From Candidatus Staskawiczbacteria bacterium (GTDB taxonomy: Bacteria > Patescibacteriota > Minisyncoccia > Minisyncoccales > Staskawiczbacteraceae): a stretch of DNA of 12,355 bases. Positions within the stretch are counted from its first letter, which is position 1; each line of letters begins with the position of its first letter. This document shows positions 6,347-12,355 of this stretch, one piece after another. Made by a program: the position numbers and the translations under genes. The stretch covers positions 1-12,355 of the forward strand of contig JAPLZD010000051.1 of assembly GCA_026395195.1 (NCBI GenBank), written 5' to 3'. The notes below the pieces were generated by a model. The model was not told where the DNA came from and did not search any database. It saw nothing but the letters and a program-made list of their open reading frames with translations.

Positions 6347-7228
6347 ATGAAAAAAATACTTTTATATCTTGGTTTTACTTTTTTGTTTTTTTCTGTTGTT
6401 TTATTTTTTTTGAGCAATTCGTCGCCGAAAATAAAAATAAATGCAATAACGCAGCCGGCTGCTGTAAGCGCCATGGCTGAAAATGCCCCCGCTGTTAAAA
6501 CTTTCAATATTCTTTTAATTCCCGGGCATGAGCCAAAAGACGGAGGAGGAAATTATAAAAATGTGTATGAAAGAGATTTGGCTGTTGATATTGCCGATAA
6601 AATTTCGGAAATTTTAACCCAAGACCCAAAATATAAAGTAATTATTGCCAGAGATAAAAACGACTGGAACCCCACATTAAAGGATTATTTTGAAAATGAA
6701 AAACAAAATATAATTGATTGGAAAACGCAGTGCCAGAAAGATAATGATGCCTTAATGCTTTCCGGGAAAATAAAGCCCGTGCCAGATATGGCTTTTCATT
6801 CTGACGCCACGCCCGAAATGTCGGTAAGGCTTTATGGGATGAACAAATGGGCCAACGAAAATGGTATTGATTTGGTTTTGAACCTGCACTTTAACGACAG
6901 CATAAGGCCGAATATGAATTTGCCGGGACTATTTAAGGGGTTTGATATTTTTGTGCCGGAATCCCAATTGAAAAATTCTGTTGCTTCTCATTTGGCTGCA
7001 AATGAAATTTCTAATGAATTAAAAAAAGTTGAGCCGCCCGAAGTAAACCATTTATTGGAAGACCAAACTTTAATAGCCCTGGGCGCTTCGGGAACGCTCA
7101 ACGCGCCTAGCATGCTTATTGAATACGCTTATATCTATGAAAAACAACTGCCTGTTTTACAAATGGCGCAACAAACAGCGCTTGGCATAGAAAATTATGT
7201 TTCGAAGACTCCCCAAACCGCCAATTAA
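6347..7228 (+). CDS. Membrane-anchored N-acetylmuramoyl-L-alanine amidase-like protein (Amidase_3 type)
   Basis: Proteins of this fold are zinc amidases that cut the bond between N-acetylmuramic acid and L-alanine in peptidoglycan. From the ATG at 6347 the protein has 293 residues. An N-terminal helix (about 4-23) is a signal anchor, so the enzyme faces outside. The expected active-site series is present in order: IPGH with H61 (first zinc ligand), YERD with E75 (second), LNLHFND with H181 (third), and LIEYAY with catalytic E259 near the C-terminus. The segment between E75 and H181 is longer than in many amidases. A longer frame from 6278 is rejected because its first residues are translated tRNA. 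The 3' end overlaps the next gene by 32 nt. The 16-nt gap to the tRNA leaves no room for a separate conventional promoter. The family is well supported; its substrate, own or foreign wall, is not known. Confidence 0.85.
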   Translation: MKKILLYLGFTFLFFSVVLFFLSNSSPKIKINAITQPAAVSAMAENAPAVKTFNILLIPGHEPKDGGGNYKNVYERDLAVDIADKISEILTQDPKYKVIIARDKNDWNPTLKDYFENEKQNIIDWKTQCQKDNDALMLSGKIKPVPDMAFHSDATPEMSVRLYGMNKWANENGIDLVLNLHFNDSIRPNMNLPGLFKGFDIFVPESQLKNSVASHLAANEISNELKKVEPPEVNHLLEDQTLIALGASGTLNAPSMLIEYAYIYEKQLPVLQMAQQTALGIENYVSKTPQTAN

Positions 7229-8336
7229 AAAAGAAAAAGGTTTTCTTCCCTTTCTGGGCCGAACTATTTCAAAAGTTTTTAAGTTAATAGTGGCAGTTTT
7301 TGCTTTGGCCGGTTTTGGCTTGATATTTTCTTACGTTGCTGTCAATCAGCACTGGACAGATACGAACGGAATTATAGATAAGCAGTCAGATGTTTTTTGG
7401 CAGGACAGCAAAACAGCCGCCGCATTGTCTTCAGCTGACATTGGCGAGAGCGATGACATATTTTTTAACAAGGCAAATTTTTGTTATTTAAAAGCAGTCA
7501 AAGAGTCGTGTCCGGCAGAATTCAGGCGGATTATTAATTTAGCCATGGAAGATAAAAAAGATTTGGCTCAAAAAAACCTGGATTCATTGCTGATAACATT
7601 GAATTTAAAATCCTGCGACACTGATGCAGTGCCATCTTCTGTGTCAAAACAAGATTTTGAAGAATTGGCTGGCATGGTTGATTTAAAAAGTCCCTTTAAG
7701 TGGGCAAATTTTGAAGAGTGGTCATTTTTTAAAGCGGGCGCCCTAAAAGATAAAGATATTTTAAGCAGAATTGAAACCGAAACAGGAATAAAAAGCAGAG
7801 TTTTGGTGTCTCAGCTGATGGCTGAACAGCTGCGCCTTTTTTATTCTGACAGGCCTTCGTATAAAAAAGTTGTTGAGCCTTTAAAAGTATTGGGGAGCAT
7901 GACGCAATTTTCTTGGGGTATTTTTGGCATTAAGCCGGAAACGGCAATAGAAATTGAAAACAATTTAAAAGATGAAAAATCTCCGTATTATCTTGGCAAA
8001 GGCTCTGAAAATCTTCTTGATTTTAAAACTGAAAATGTTTCTAAAGAAAGATTTGACAGGATGACAGATTATAAAGACCACTATTATTCATATTTGTATG
8101 CCGCGCTATTAAACAAAGAAATAACGACCCAATGGCAAAAGGCCGGGTTTGATGTTTCCAACCGTCCGGAAATTTTAGCGACGCTTTTTAACATAGGATT
8201 TAACCATTCCAATCCGGGGCCGAATCCGCAAGTTGGGGGATCAGAATTAAAAATTGGCGACCAAAGTTATAGTTTTGGCAGATTATCTTATGAATTTTAT
8301 TATTCGGGAGAATTACTGGACGAATTCCCTCAGTAG
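7197..8336 (+). CDS. Membrane-anchored protein, probably lysozyme/lytic-transglycosylase-like
   Basis: This 379-residue protein starts at the ATG at 7197, overlapping the amidase gene by 32 nt in another frame, which suggests translational coupling. Its basic N-terminus (MFRRLPKPPIKKEK) precedes one membrane helix (about 27-49), so the bulk is extracellular. Residues about 185-375 show features reminiscent of the GH23/lysozyme fold. They include IETETGIKSRVLVSQLMAEQ with candidate catalytic E210, then MTQFSWGIFGIKPETA (235-250), comparable to the GLMQIMPATA block of lytic transglycosylases. Next come a helical region with YSYLYAALL (297-305) and ATLFNIGFNHSNPGPNP (328-344), comparable to the AAYNAG segment. 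The similarity is distant, so the enzymatic call is tentative; pairing with an amidase supports a wall-degrading role. A SLT-unrelated structural role remains possible. Three cysteines are present (C97, C105, C140). Confidence 0.8.
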   Translation: MFRRLPKPPIKKEKGFLPFLGRTISKVFKLIVAVFALAGFGLIFSYVAVNQHWTDTNGIIDKQSDVFWQDSKTAAALSSADIGESDDIFFNKANFCYLKAVKESCPAEFRRIINLAMEDKKDLAQKNLDSLLITLNLKSCDTDAVPSSVSKQDFEELAGMVDLKSPFKWANFEEWSFFKAGALKDKDILSRIETETGIKSRVLVSQLMAEQLRLFYSDRPSYKKVVEPLKVLGSMTQFSWGIFGIKPETAIEIENNLKDEKSPYYLGKGSENLLDFKTENVSKERFDRMTDYKDHYYSYLYAALLNKEITTQWQKAGFDVSNRPEILATLFNIGFNHSNPGPNPQVGGSELKIGDQSYSFGRLSYEFYYSGELLDEFPQ

Positions 8337-8362
8337 AATTTTACGGAAATTTTGAGTATAAT
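8334..8362 (+). promoter_or_regulatory. Promoter for the pilin gene, arranged for a leaderless mRNA
   Basis: A perfect TATAAT lies at 8357-8362, only 8 nt before the ATG at 8371. A start point 6-8 nt downstream of the box would fall at 8369-8371, on or right beside the A of the start codon. A weak -35 candidate, TAGAAT at 8334-8339 (3 of 6), has a 17-nt spacer. No Shine-Dalgarno sequence is present. Confidence 0.55.
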
Positions 8363-8370
8363 AAGACTAT

Positions 8371-9033
8371 ATGAAAAATGGCGCTCTAACGGGGTTTACA
8401 ATAATTGAATTAGTGGTGGTTATTGCTATTGTCAGCATTTTAGCCGGTATTTTAATTCCAAATTTTAATAATATTTTAGAAAGCGCTCGCGTTTCCACTG
8501 CCGGGTCTGTCCAAAGGGCAATGACTAAAGCTGTTCAAATGTATTATCTTGATATGGGTTTTTATCCGCCCGATGTGGTTCGAGGCTGGGACCCGGGCCT
8601 TGTAAGTCCCTGCACCACGTTATCCTGCTCAAATCCTGATGGTTCAGCTCATGGAAGTTATTCTTCTCCAATAGTAACTTGCACAGATTGCCCCTCTGGT
8701 TGGGAAACTATTGTTGCAACTAGTTGGCACGGTCCATATTTGGCGCAGTGGCCGCTAAAAACTCCATGGGGCGGGTTATACGATTACAATTATTGGCCAG
8801 CCGGAGCGAGCCGCCCTCCATGCGTGAATAATCCCGGCGTTTACGCTGGCGTAGAAGGAGATTATGATGGAAATCACAATATGCCGCCAACAGCTGAAGA
8901 TAAAATGAGGGCATACGGTTTTGATGTACCCTGCCCGAATAATGGCGAAGCGCAGATGCTTTTGCAAATACTTCCGTGCCATCTTAATTCAGACTGCACT
9001 TCCGGCAACTGCACCAATGGTTTGTGCATATAA
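8371..9033 (+). CDS. Type IV pilin-like / pseudopilin protein, cysteine-rich
   Basis: The N-terminus has a class III prepilin signal: a short leader ending in G8, then F9 with E13 at the fifth mature position (G|FTIIELVVVIAIVSILAGI), followed by the hydrophobic assembly helix to about residue 31. A prepilin peptidase would cleave after G8 and methylate F9. The 220-residue length and the PLKTPWGGLYDYN segment (about 128-140) are typical of GspG/type IV pilin-like proteins. The globular domain carries ten cysteines (81, 86, 104, 107, 151, 188, 203, 209, 214, 219), far more than ordinary pilins, ending in a C-x5-C-x4-C-x4-C tail with the GNCTNGLC signature. No assembly ATPase, peptidase or platform gene lies in this window. 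Subunit of a pilus or pseudopilus on the cell surface is the likely role; major versus minor pilin cannot be decided. Confidence 0.9.
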   Translation: MKNGALTGFTIIELVVVIAIVSILAGILIPNFNNILESARVSTAGSVQRAMTKAVQMYYLDMGFYPPDVVRGWDPGLVSPCTTLSCSNPDGSAHGSYSSPIVTCTDCPSGWETIVATSWHGPYLAQWPLKTPWGGLYDYNYWPAGASRPPCVNNPGVYAGVEGDYDGNHNMPPTAEDKMRAYGFDVPCPNNGEAQMLLQILPCHLNSDCTSGNCTNGLCI

Positions 9034-9062
9034 TATTACTATAAATATTAAAAAAATATTAT
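9030..9062 (+). repeat. AT-only inverted repeat spanning the pilin stop codon
   Basis: ATAATATT (9030-9037) and AATATTAT (9055-9062) form an 8-bp all-AT stem that begins over the TAA stop of the pilin gene, with a 17-nt loop. It is thermodynamically weak and not followed by a U-tract. TATAAA at 9040-9045 in the loop could instead be a -10 box for the next gene. Only its position, like that of the strong hairpin at 1980, makes it worth listing. Confidence 0.25.
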
Positions 9063-9077
9063 TAATAAAATAAAAAT

Positions 9078-9857
9078 ATGGACGAACAAACAATAAAGTT
9101 TTTAAACAGGGGTTTTATGCTGGCGCAGATTTTAATTGTGGGAGTTTTAGTTTTTTTTGTCGGTCAAATACTTTTACAAAATAAATCGCTTGACCAACAA
9201 AACATTTATCAGATTACAGTTTCCGGCGAAGGGAAGGTTTATGCTAAACCCGATGTGGCTCTGATTAGCTTGGGAGTGACATCACAGGCAACAACCGTGT
9301 CCGACGTAACAAAAGCCAACACAGATAAAATGAATACCGTAATTGCTGCAGTAAAAAAGTTGGGAGTGGCAGACAAAGATATCCAGACAACAAACTATAA
9401 TTTGACGCCGAATTATACAACACAAATTATTCCGATGATGTATCCTGTCCAGCCATCCGGAAAAATCAGCGGCTATACTTTAGAGCAGACGGTTCAGGTA
9501 AAAATTAGGGATTTTACAAAAGTTGGAGATATTTTGTCGCAGGTAACTTCATCGGGAGCAAATTTAGTGGGCGATTTGCAGTTTACCATTGACAACCCCG
9601 AACAATTTAAAGAACAGGCAAGAGCCCAGGCAATCAAACAGGCAAAAACAAATGCGCAGAATTTAGCCAAAACTTCCGGGATAAATTTAGGAAAAATAAT
9701 TAACGTTTATGAAAATTATATTTACCCAATGGCGTATGCAAACAGCGCAAAATTAGAAGCGGGCACAGGAGCTGCAGAACCTGTGCCGGCCCCAACAATT
9801 CAGCCCGGCCAGCAGGAAATTAGCGTGACGATAAATTTAACCTATCAGGTAAAATAA
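9078..9857 (+). CDS. SIMPL-domain (DUF541) protein, membrane-anchored
   Basis: The protein has 259 residues: a short cytoplasmic N-terminus, one membrane helix (about 14-34) and an extracytoplasmic SIMPL domain (about 44-259). The conserved family start ITVSGEGKVYAKPDVALISLGV (46-67) is clear. The DIQTTNYNLTPNY segment (101-113), GYTLEQTVQVKIRDF (132-146) and the ARAQAIKQAKTNAQNLAKTSGINLGKI helix region (181-207) follow as expected, and the C-terminus ends in an alternating strand, ISVTINLTYQV. SIMPL proteins form oligomeric assemblies and have been linked to stress protection, but no general activity is established. The gene lies 44 nt after the pilin and its stop overlaps the HIT gene start (TAATG). 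The ATG at 9078 has only an A/T-rich upstream sequence. The domain call is secure; its role here is unknown. Confidence 0.93.
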   Translation: MDEQTIKFLNRGFMLAQILIVGVLVFFVGQILLQNKSLDQQNIYQITVSGEGKVYAKPDVALISLGVTSQATTVSDVTKANTDKMNTVIAAVKKLGVADKDIQTTNYNLTPNYTTQIIPMMYPVQPSGKISGYTLEQTVQVKIRDFTKVGDILSQVTSSGANLVGDLQFTIDNPEQFKEQARAQAIKQAKTNAQNLAKTSGINLGKIINVYENYIYPMAYANSAKLEAGTGAAEPVPAPTIQPGQQEISVTINLTYQVK

Positions 9858-10189
9858 TGGACTGCATTTTTTGTAAAATTGCAAAAGGGGAAATTCCTTC
9901 AATAAAAGTTTTTGAGAACGAAAACTTTTTTGCTGTTAACGATATAAATCCGAAAGCCAAAATTCATATTTTGATAATTCCAAAAGAACATATAGAGTCC
10001 ATAAAACACCTGCAGGACAGCCACAAAAATTTGATTGGAGAAATGTTTTTGGCAGCTCAAAAAATTGCCAAAGGAAAAAATCTTCAAGGATATAAATTAG
10101 TCATCAATGTAGGCAGGGAAGGAGGGCAGCTTGTAGATCACTTGCATTTGCATCTATTAAGCGGAGAAGTTGATCCATTAAAAGTGTAA
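9857..10189 (+). CDS. HIT (histidine triad) family nucleotide hydrolase, Hint-like
   Basis: HIT proteins of the Hint branch are small cytoplasmic dimers that hydrolyse nucleoside phosphoramidates and aminoacyl-adenylates. This one has 110 residues, the normal length. It begins with the branch-typical CIFCKIAKGEIPS (C3 and C6, which in related proteins help bind zinc). FFAVNDINPKAKIHILIIPKEH (24-45) follows. The catalytic triad motif is GGQLVDHLHLHLLSG, with H95, H97 and H99; H97 is the expected nucleophile by family analogy. The ATG shares one base with the stop of the SIMPL gene, so coupling is likely. A partial AGG lies about 10 nt upstream, the nearest thing to a Shine-Dalgarno in the window. 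No terminator is seen before dnaG. Confidence 0.95.
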   Translation: MDCIFCKIAKGEIPSIKVFENENFFAVNDINPKAKIHILIIPKEHIESIKHLQDSHKNLIGEMFLAAQKIAKGKNLQGYKLVINVGREGGQLVDHLHLHLLSGEVDPLKV

Positions 10190-10216
10190 AATTGCTTTTT
10201 GTCAGCTTCGTGGTAG

Positions 10217-10222
10217 TATAAA
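10217..10222 (+). promoter_or_regulatory. Possible -10 box for dnaG
   Basis: TATAAA (5 of 6) lies 25 nt before the dnaG GTG. TTGCTT at 10192-10197 is a weak -35 candidate with a 19-nt spacer. The box sits between the short inverted arms CTTCG (10206-10210) and CGAAG (10225-10229), which might be an operator or chance. The 58-nt gap is one of the few in the window wide enough for a promoter. Confidence 0.35.
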
Positions 10223-10247
10223 AACGAAGTAATTTTTTATTATTTTG

Positions 10248-12005
10248 GTGGATTCTCAAATAGAAGAGGTTAAAAATCGGCTGAACATTGTTGACATTGT
10301 GGGTTCTTATTTAAAGCTCACAAAAACCGGGGTTAATTACCGCGGAATTTGTCCTTTTCACTCTGAAAAAGGGCCGTCATTTTTTGTTTCTCCATCGCGC
10401 CAAATGTGGCATTGTTTTGGATGCGGCGAGGGCAGTTCAATGTTTGACTTTGTAATGAAAATTGAAGGCGTGGAATTTGGAGACGCCCTGAGAATTTTAG
10501 CAAACAAAGCCGGAGTCGAACTAAAAAGAGAAAACCCACAATTAAGAACAGAAAGGCAGAGATTGTATGAAATTTGCGACCTGGGGTGTTCTTTTTTTGA
10601 AAAACAGCTGGGCAACAGTCCATGGGGAAAAGAGGCAAAAGATTATTTATTAAAACGCGGAATTTCAGAAGAATCCTTAAAAAAATGGCGATTGGGTTAT
10701 TCTCCGGATACCTGGCAGGGATTGTCTGATTTTTTGGTCAGCCGAGGGTATAAAAGGGAAGAAATTGTGAGAGCCGGTTTAGCGGTGGCGTCGGACAAGG
10801 GAAATAATCCGTATGATAGATTCAGGGGCAGGATAATTTTTCCAATTTTTGATTTAAATTCGCAAGTGATTGGTTTTGGAGCAAGAATTTTTAAGGAAGT
10901 AGATAAGAAAGAAACCGCAAAATACATAAATACCCCTCAGACTTTGTTGTATGATAAGAGCAATGTTTTGTACGGAATGAACCACGCCAAAGTCTCCATC
11001 AGAAAAAATAATCAGTGCGTTTTGACAGAAGGATACACAGATGCAATAATGGCCCATCAGGCAGGTTTTGAAAACACGGTGGCGGTTTCAGGAACCGCCT
11101 TGACCCAAAGGCATTTAATTTCCTTAAAAAGATATTCTGATAATCTGTTATTGTCTTTTGACATGGATACAGCCGGCGACAACGCCACAAAAAGAGGAAT
11201 TAATTTGGCTGAGTCCCAAGGTTTTAATATAAAAGTTATAGACACATATTCGGGAGCAAAAGATCCGGCAGAAATTATTTTAGAAAACCCCAAAAACTGG
11301 GAAGAATCTGTAAAAAATGCCAGACCCATAATGAATTATTATTTTGATTCTGCTCTTGCCAAATTTGATAAAACAATTCCGCAAAGTAAAAAAGAAATTG
11401 CTAAAATTATTCTGCCGGCTATTAAAAGGCTGCAAAACAAAATAGAGCAGTCTCATTGGGCGCAAAAGCTGGCAGGAACGCTTGGCGTCAGTGAAAGCGC
11501 GGTTCTGGAGGAATTGAAAAGCGTGAAAACAGATGGCATATACTCCCAGCAAGAACAGCCTGCCCGCCATAATGCCGAAGCTTTGGGCGGGGAGGTAAAA
11601 GATTTTTCTGCTGTCGGACGAAAAAAACTTTTGGAAGATAAAATTGTTTCTTTGGTTTTGAAAGACCCGGAAAATTTAAATTTAATTGAAGAATCGCACT
11701 ATAATTTATTTTGCGAGAAAACAAAAAGCTTTATAGAAGATCTAAAAAAGAACCCTGATTTTTCGCAAAAAGAGGAATATAAGAATTTTTTTGATACTTT
11801 ATCTTTAAGAGCCGAGGTGGAATACCAGGAGGACGGATGCGATGAAATTCAGCTTTGCTTAGTTGGCCTAAAAGAGATAGAATTAAGAAACAAATTAAAT
11901 AAGCTCTCAGACGAGCTTAAAATTGAGCAGGACCCCCAAAAAAAAGAAGAGCTTATAAAGGAATTTGATCAAAACGCTCGATTGCTTCATAAAACTAAAA
12001 TATAA
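10248..12005 (+). CDS. dnaG: DNA primase DnaG
   Basis: DnaG makes the RNA primers for replication, acting with the DnaB helicase at the fork. The start is taken as the GTG at 10248 (585 residues); a TTG at 10245 adds one residue. Counting from that TTG, the CHC2 zinc-binding domain shows CPFH (C36, H39) and CFGC (C57, C60). The RNA-polymerase core has YDRFRGRIIFPIFD (190-203) and VIGFGARIF. The TOPRIM motifs EGYTD (262-266) and DMDTAGDNA (306-314) hold the metal-binding acidic residues. The C-terminal helicase-binding region (about 455-586) is divergent but present. A linker at about 438-451 (QPARHNAEALGGEV) is encoded by a GC-rich palindrome related to the one in groEL. No Shine-Dalgarno sequence precedes it. 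rpoD starts 14 nt downstream, the conserved dnaG-rpoD order. Confidence 0.97.
   Translation: MDSQIEEVKNRLNIVDIVGSYLKLTKTGVNYRGICPFHSEKGPSFFVSPSRQMWHCFGCGEGSSMFDFVMKIEGVEFGDALRILANKAGVELKRENPQLRTERQRLYEICDLGCSFFEKQLGNSPWGKEAKDYLLKRGISEESLKKWRLGYSPDTWQGLSDFLVSRGYKREEIVRAGLAVASDKGNNPYDRFRGRIIFPIFDLNSQVIGFGARIFKEVDKKETAKYINTPQTLLYDKSNVLYGMNHAKVSIRKNNQCVLTEGYTDAIMAHQAGFENTVAVSGTALTQRHLISLKRYSDNLLLSFDMDTAGDNATKRGINLAESQGFNIKVIDTYSGAKDPAEIILENPKNWEESVKNARPIMNYYFDSALAKFDKTIPQSKKEIAKIILPAIKRLQNKIEQSHWAQKLAGTLGVSESAVLEELKSVKTDGIYSQQEQPARHNAEALGGEVKDFSAVGRKKLLEDKIVSLVLKDPENLNLIEESHYNLFCEKTKSFIEDLKKNPDFSQKEEYKNFFDTLSLRAEVEYQEDGCDEIQLCLVGLKEIELRNKLNKLSDELKIEQDPQKKEELIKEFDQNARLLHKTKI
11559..11595 (+). repeat. 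GC-rich palindromic element inside dnaG, in frame
   Basis: CCTGCCCGCC (11559-11568) and GGCGGGGAGG (11586-11595) are inverted repeats matching at 9 of 10 positions, separated by 17 nt. The element is much richer in GC than the surrounding gene and encodes PARHNAEALGGE in the flexible linker between the TOPRIM core and the C-terminal domain. Its right arm (GGGCGGGGAGGT) matches the groEL element (GGGCGGGGAAGT) at 11 of 12 bases and is read in the same frame, giving Gly-Gly-Glu-Val in both proteins. Confidence 0.55.
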
Positions 12006-12019
12006 AATTTAAATTATTT

Positions 12020-12355
12020 ATGGCAAAAAAGAAATCAGCCAAAAGGAAGCCGGCAAAGAAGAGGGCGAAAAAGAAAAGTTCGGCGCAAAAAATTAGAAAA
12101 AGCGCCAAAGGGCCGGCAATCGACCCAAAGCAATTGGAAAATTTGCTTTTGAAGGGGGAGGAAAGGGGCTTTGTGACAACCTCGGAGATTTTGTATGCCT
12201 TTCCCAAAATTGAAAGGGATATCGAGGGCCTGGAAAAAGTTTATGATAATTTTAAAGACAGGGGAGTTGTGATAAAAGAAGCGCAGGAATTTTTGGAGAC
12301 TAAAAAACAAAAAGAAAAGAAGGGCAGAAAAGCCCTGGCGGCTAAAATTGATCCG
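12020..12355 (+). CDS. rpoD: Primary sigma factor RpoD (sigma-70), N-terminal part, cut by window end
   Basis: The frame from the ATG at 12020 stays open to the last base, giving 112 residues. Residues about 35-85 match sigma-70 region 1.1: QLENLLLKGEERGFVTTSEI, then a segment ending in DNFKDRGVVI. In free primary sigma factors this domain keeps the DNA-binding regions inhibited. It is preceded by a Lys/Arg-rich tail: 16 of the first 30 residues are basic and none acidic. The Lys/Glu-rich stretch after about residue 91 (TKKQKEKKGRK) probably links to region 1.2, which lies outside the window. The gene follows dnaG by 14 nt, as in the macromolecular-synthesis operon, and has no Shine-Dalgarno sequence. 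TATAAA at 12001-12006, overlapping the dnaG stop, might be an internal -10 box. The identification rests on region 1.1 plus gene order. Confidence 0.9.
   Translation, partial: MAKKKSAKRKPAKKRAKKKSSAQKIRKSAKGPAIDPKQLENLLLKGEERGFVTTSEILYAFPKIERDIEGLEKVYDNFKDRGVVIKEAQEFLETKKQKEKKGRKALAAKIDP

Noticed and set aside
10206..10229. CTTCG/CGAAG arms around the dnaG -10 box as an operator
   Set aside because: Only 5-bp arms, too short to separate from chance; mentioned with the promoter but not claimed.
1..12355. Alternative genetic code with TGA as Gly or Trp, as in some CPR lineages
   Set aside because: No TGA stop is used, but GroEL, HtpX, DnaG and others are full-length without in-frame TGA, so the standard bacterial code explains everything; TAA preference fits low GC.
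1..12355. Insertion sequence, prophage, toxin-antitoxin or defence island
   Set aside because: No transposase, integrase, terminal inverted repeats with target duplications, or recognisable toxin or defence domains are visible; all genes are housekeeping or envelope-type.

Overview
The window reads as a compact, AT-rich bacterial chromosome fragment with every recognisable gene on the + strand. It probably comes from a Candidate Phyla Radiation (Patescibacteria, Parcubacteria-like) genome. That assignment is an inference. It rests on very short or overlapping gene junctions, starts without Shine-Dalgarno sequences, a tRNA without encoded CCA, many small membrane-anchored proteins of limited similarity, and the style of the GroEL, DnaG and sigma-factor sequences. 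Stops are TAA, with one TAG. Conserved proteins read at normal length in the standard bacterial code.

Layout. (1) 3-1982: the C-terminal part of a large surface protein (Ig-like, Q-rich helical and carboxypeptidase-regulatory-like parts, C-terminal anchor), then a small membrane protein. A continuous 23-pair hairpin (1980-2033) starting inside its stop codon closes this unit. (2) 2055-4214: groES and groEL, with a TTGACA promoter element in front, an unusual repeat-built inverted structure between the two genes, and a clean intrinsic terminator behind. (3) 4230-6225: a double zinc-ribbon (zf-TFIIB) protein, LemA and the HtpX membrane protease, tightly packed. (4) 6246-8336: tRNA-Ser(GGA), then 16 nt later a membrane-anchored N-acetylmuramoyl-L-alanine amidase that overlaps a second anchored protein, probably lysozyme/transglycosylase-like. 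(5) 8371-10189: a cysteine-rich type IV pilin-like protein behind a TATAAT box placed for a leaderless transcript, then a SIMPL-domain protein and a HIT protein joined by TAATG. (6) 10248-12355: dnaG primase and the first 112 codons of a primary sigma factor (rpoD), the classical macromolecular-synthesis pairing.

Together the genes cover protein folding and membrane quality control (GroES/EL, HtpX, LemA), the cell surface and peptidoglycan (surface protein, amidase, lysozyme-like protein, pilin), and replication/transcription initiation (DnaG, RpoD).

I did not find a defence system, CRISPR array, transposon or clear new multi-gene system. The most unusual signals are small. GC-rich palindromes with a shared right arm sit in frame inside both groEL and dnaG. 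A repeat-derived hairpin fills the groES-groEL gap, and a second hairpin occupies the groEL ribosome-binding site. Promoter boxes lie so close to some ATGs that the mRNAs may be leaderless. The sigma factor carries a strongly basic tail in front of region 1.1.
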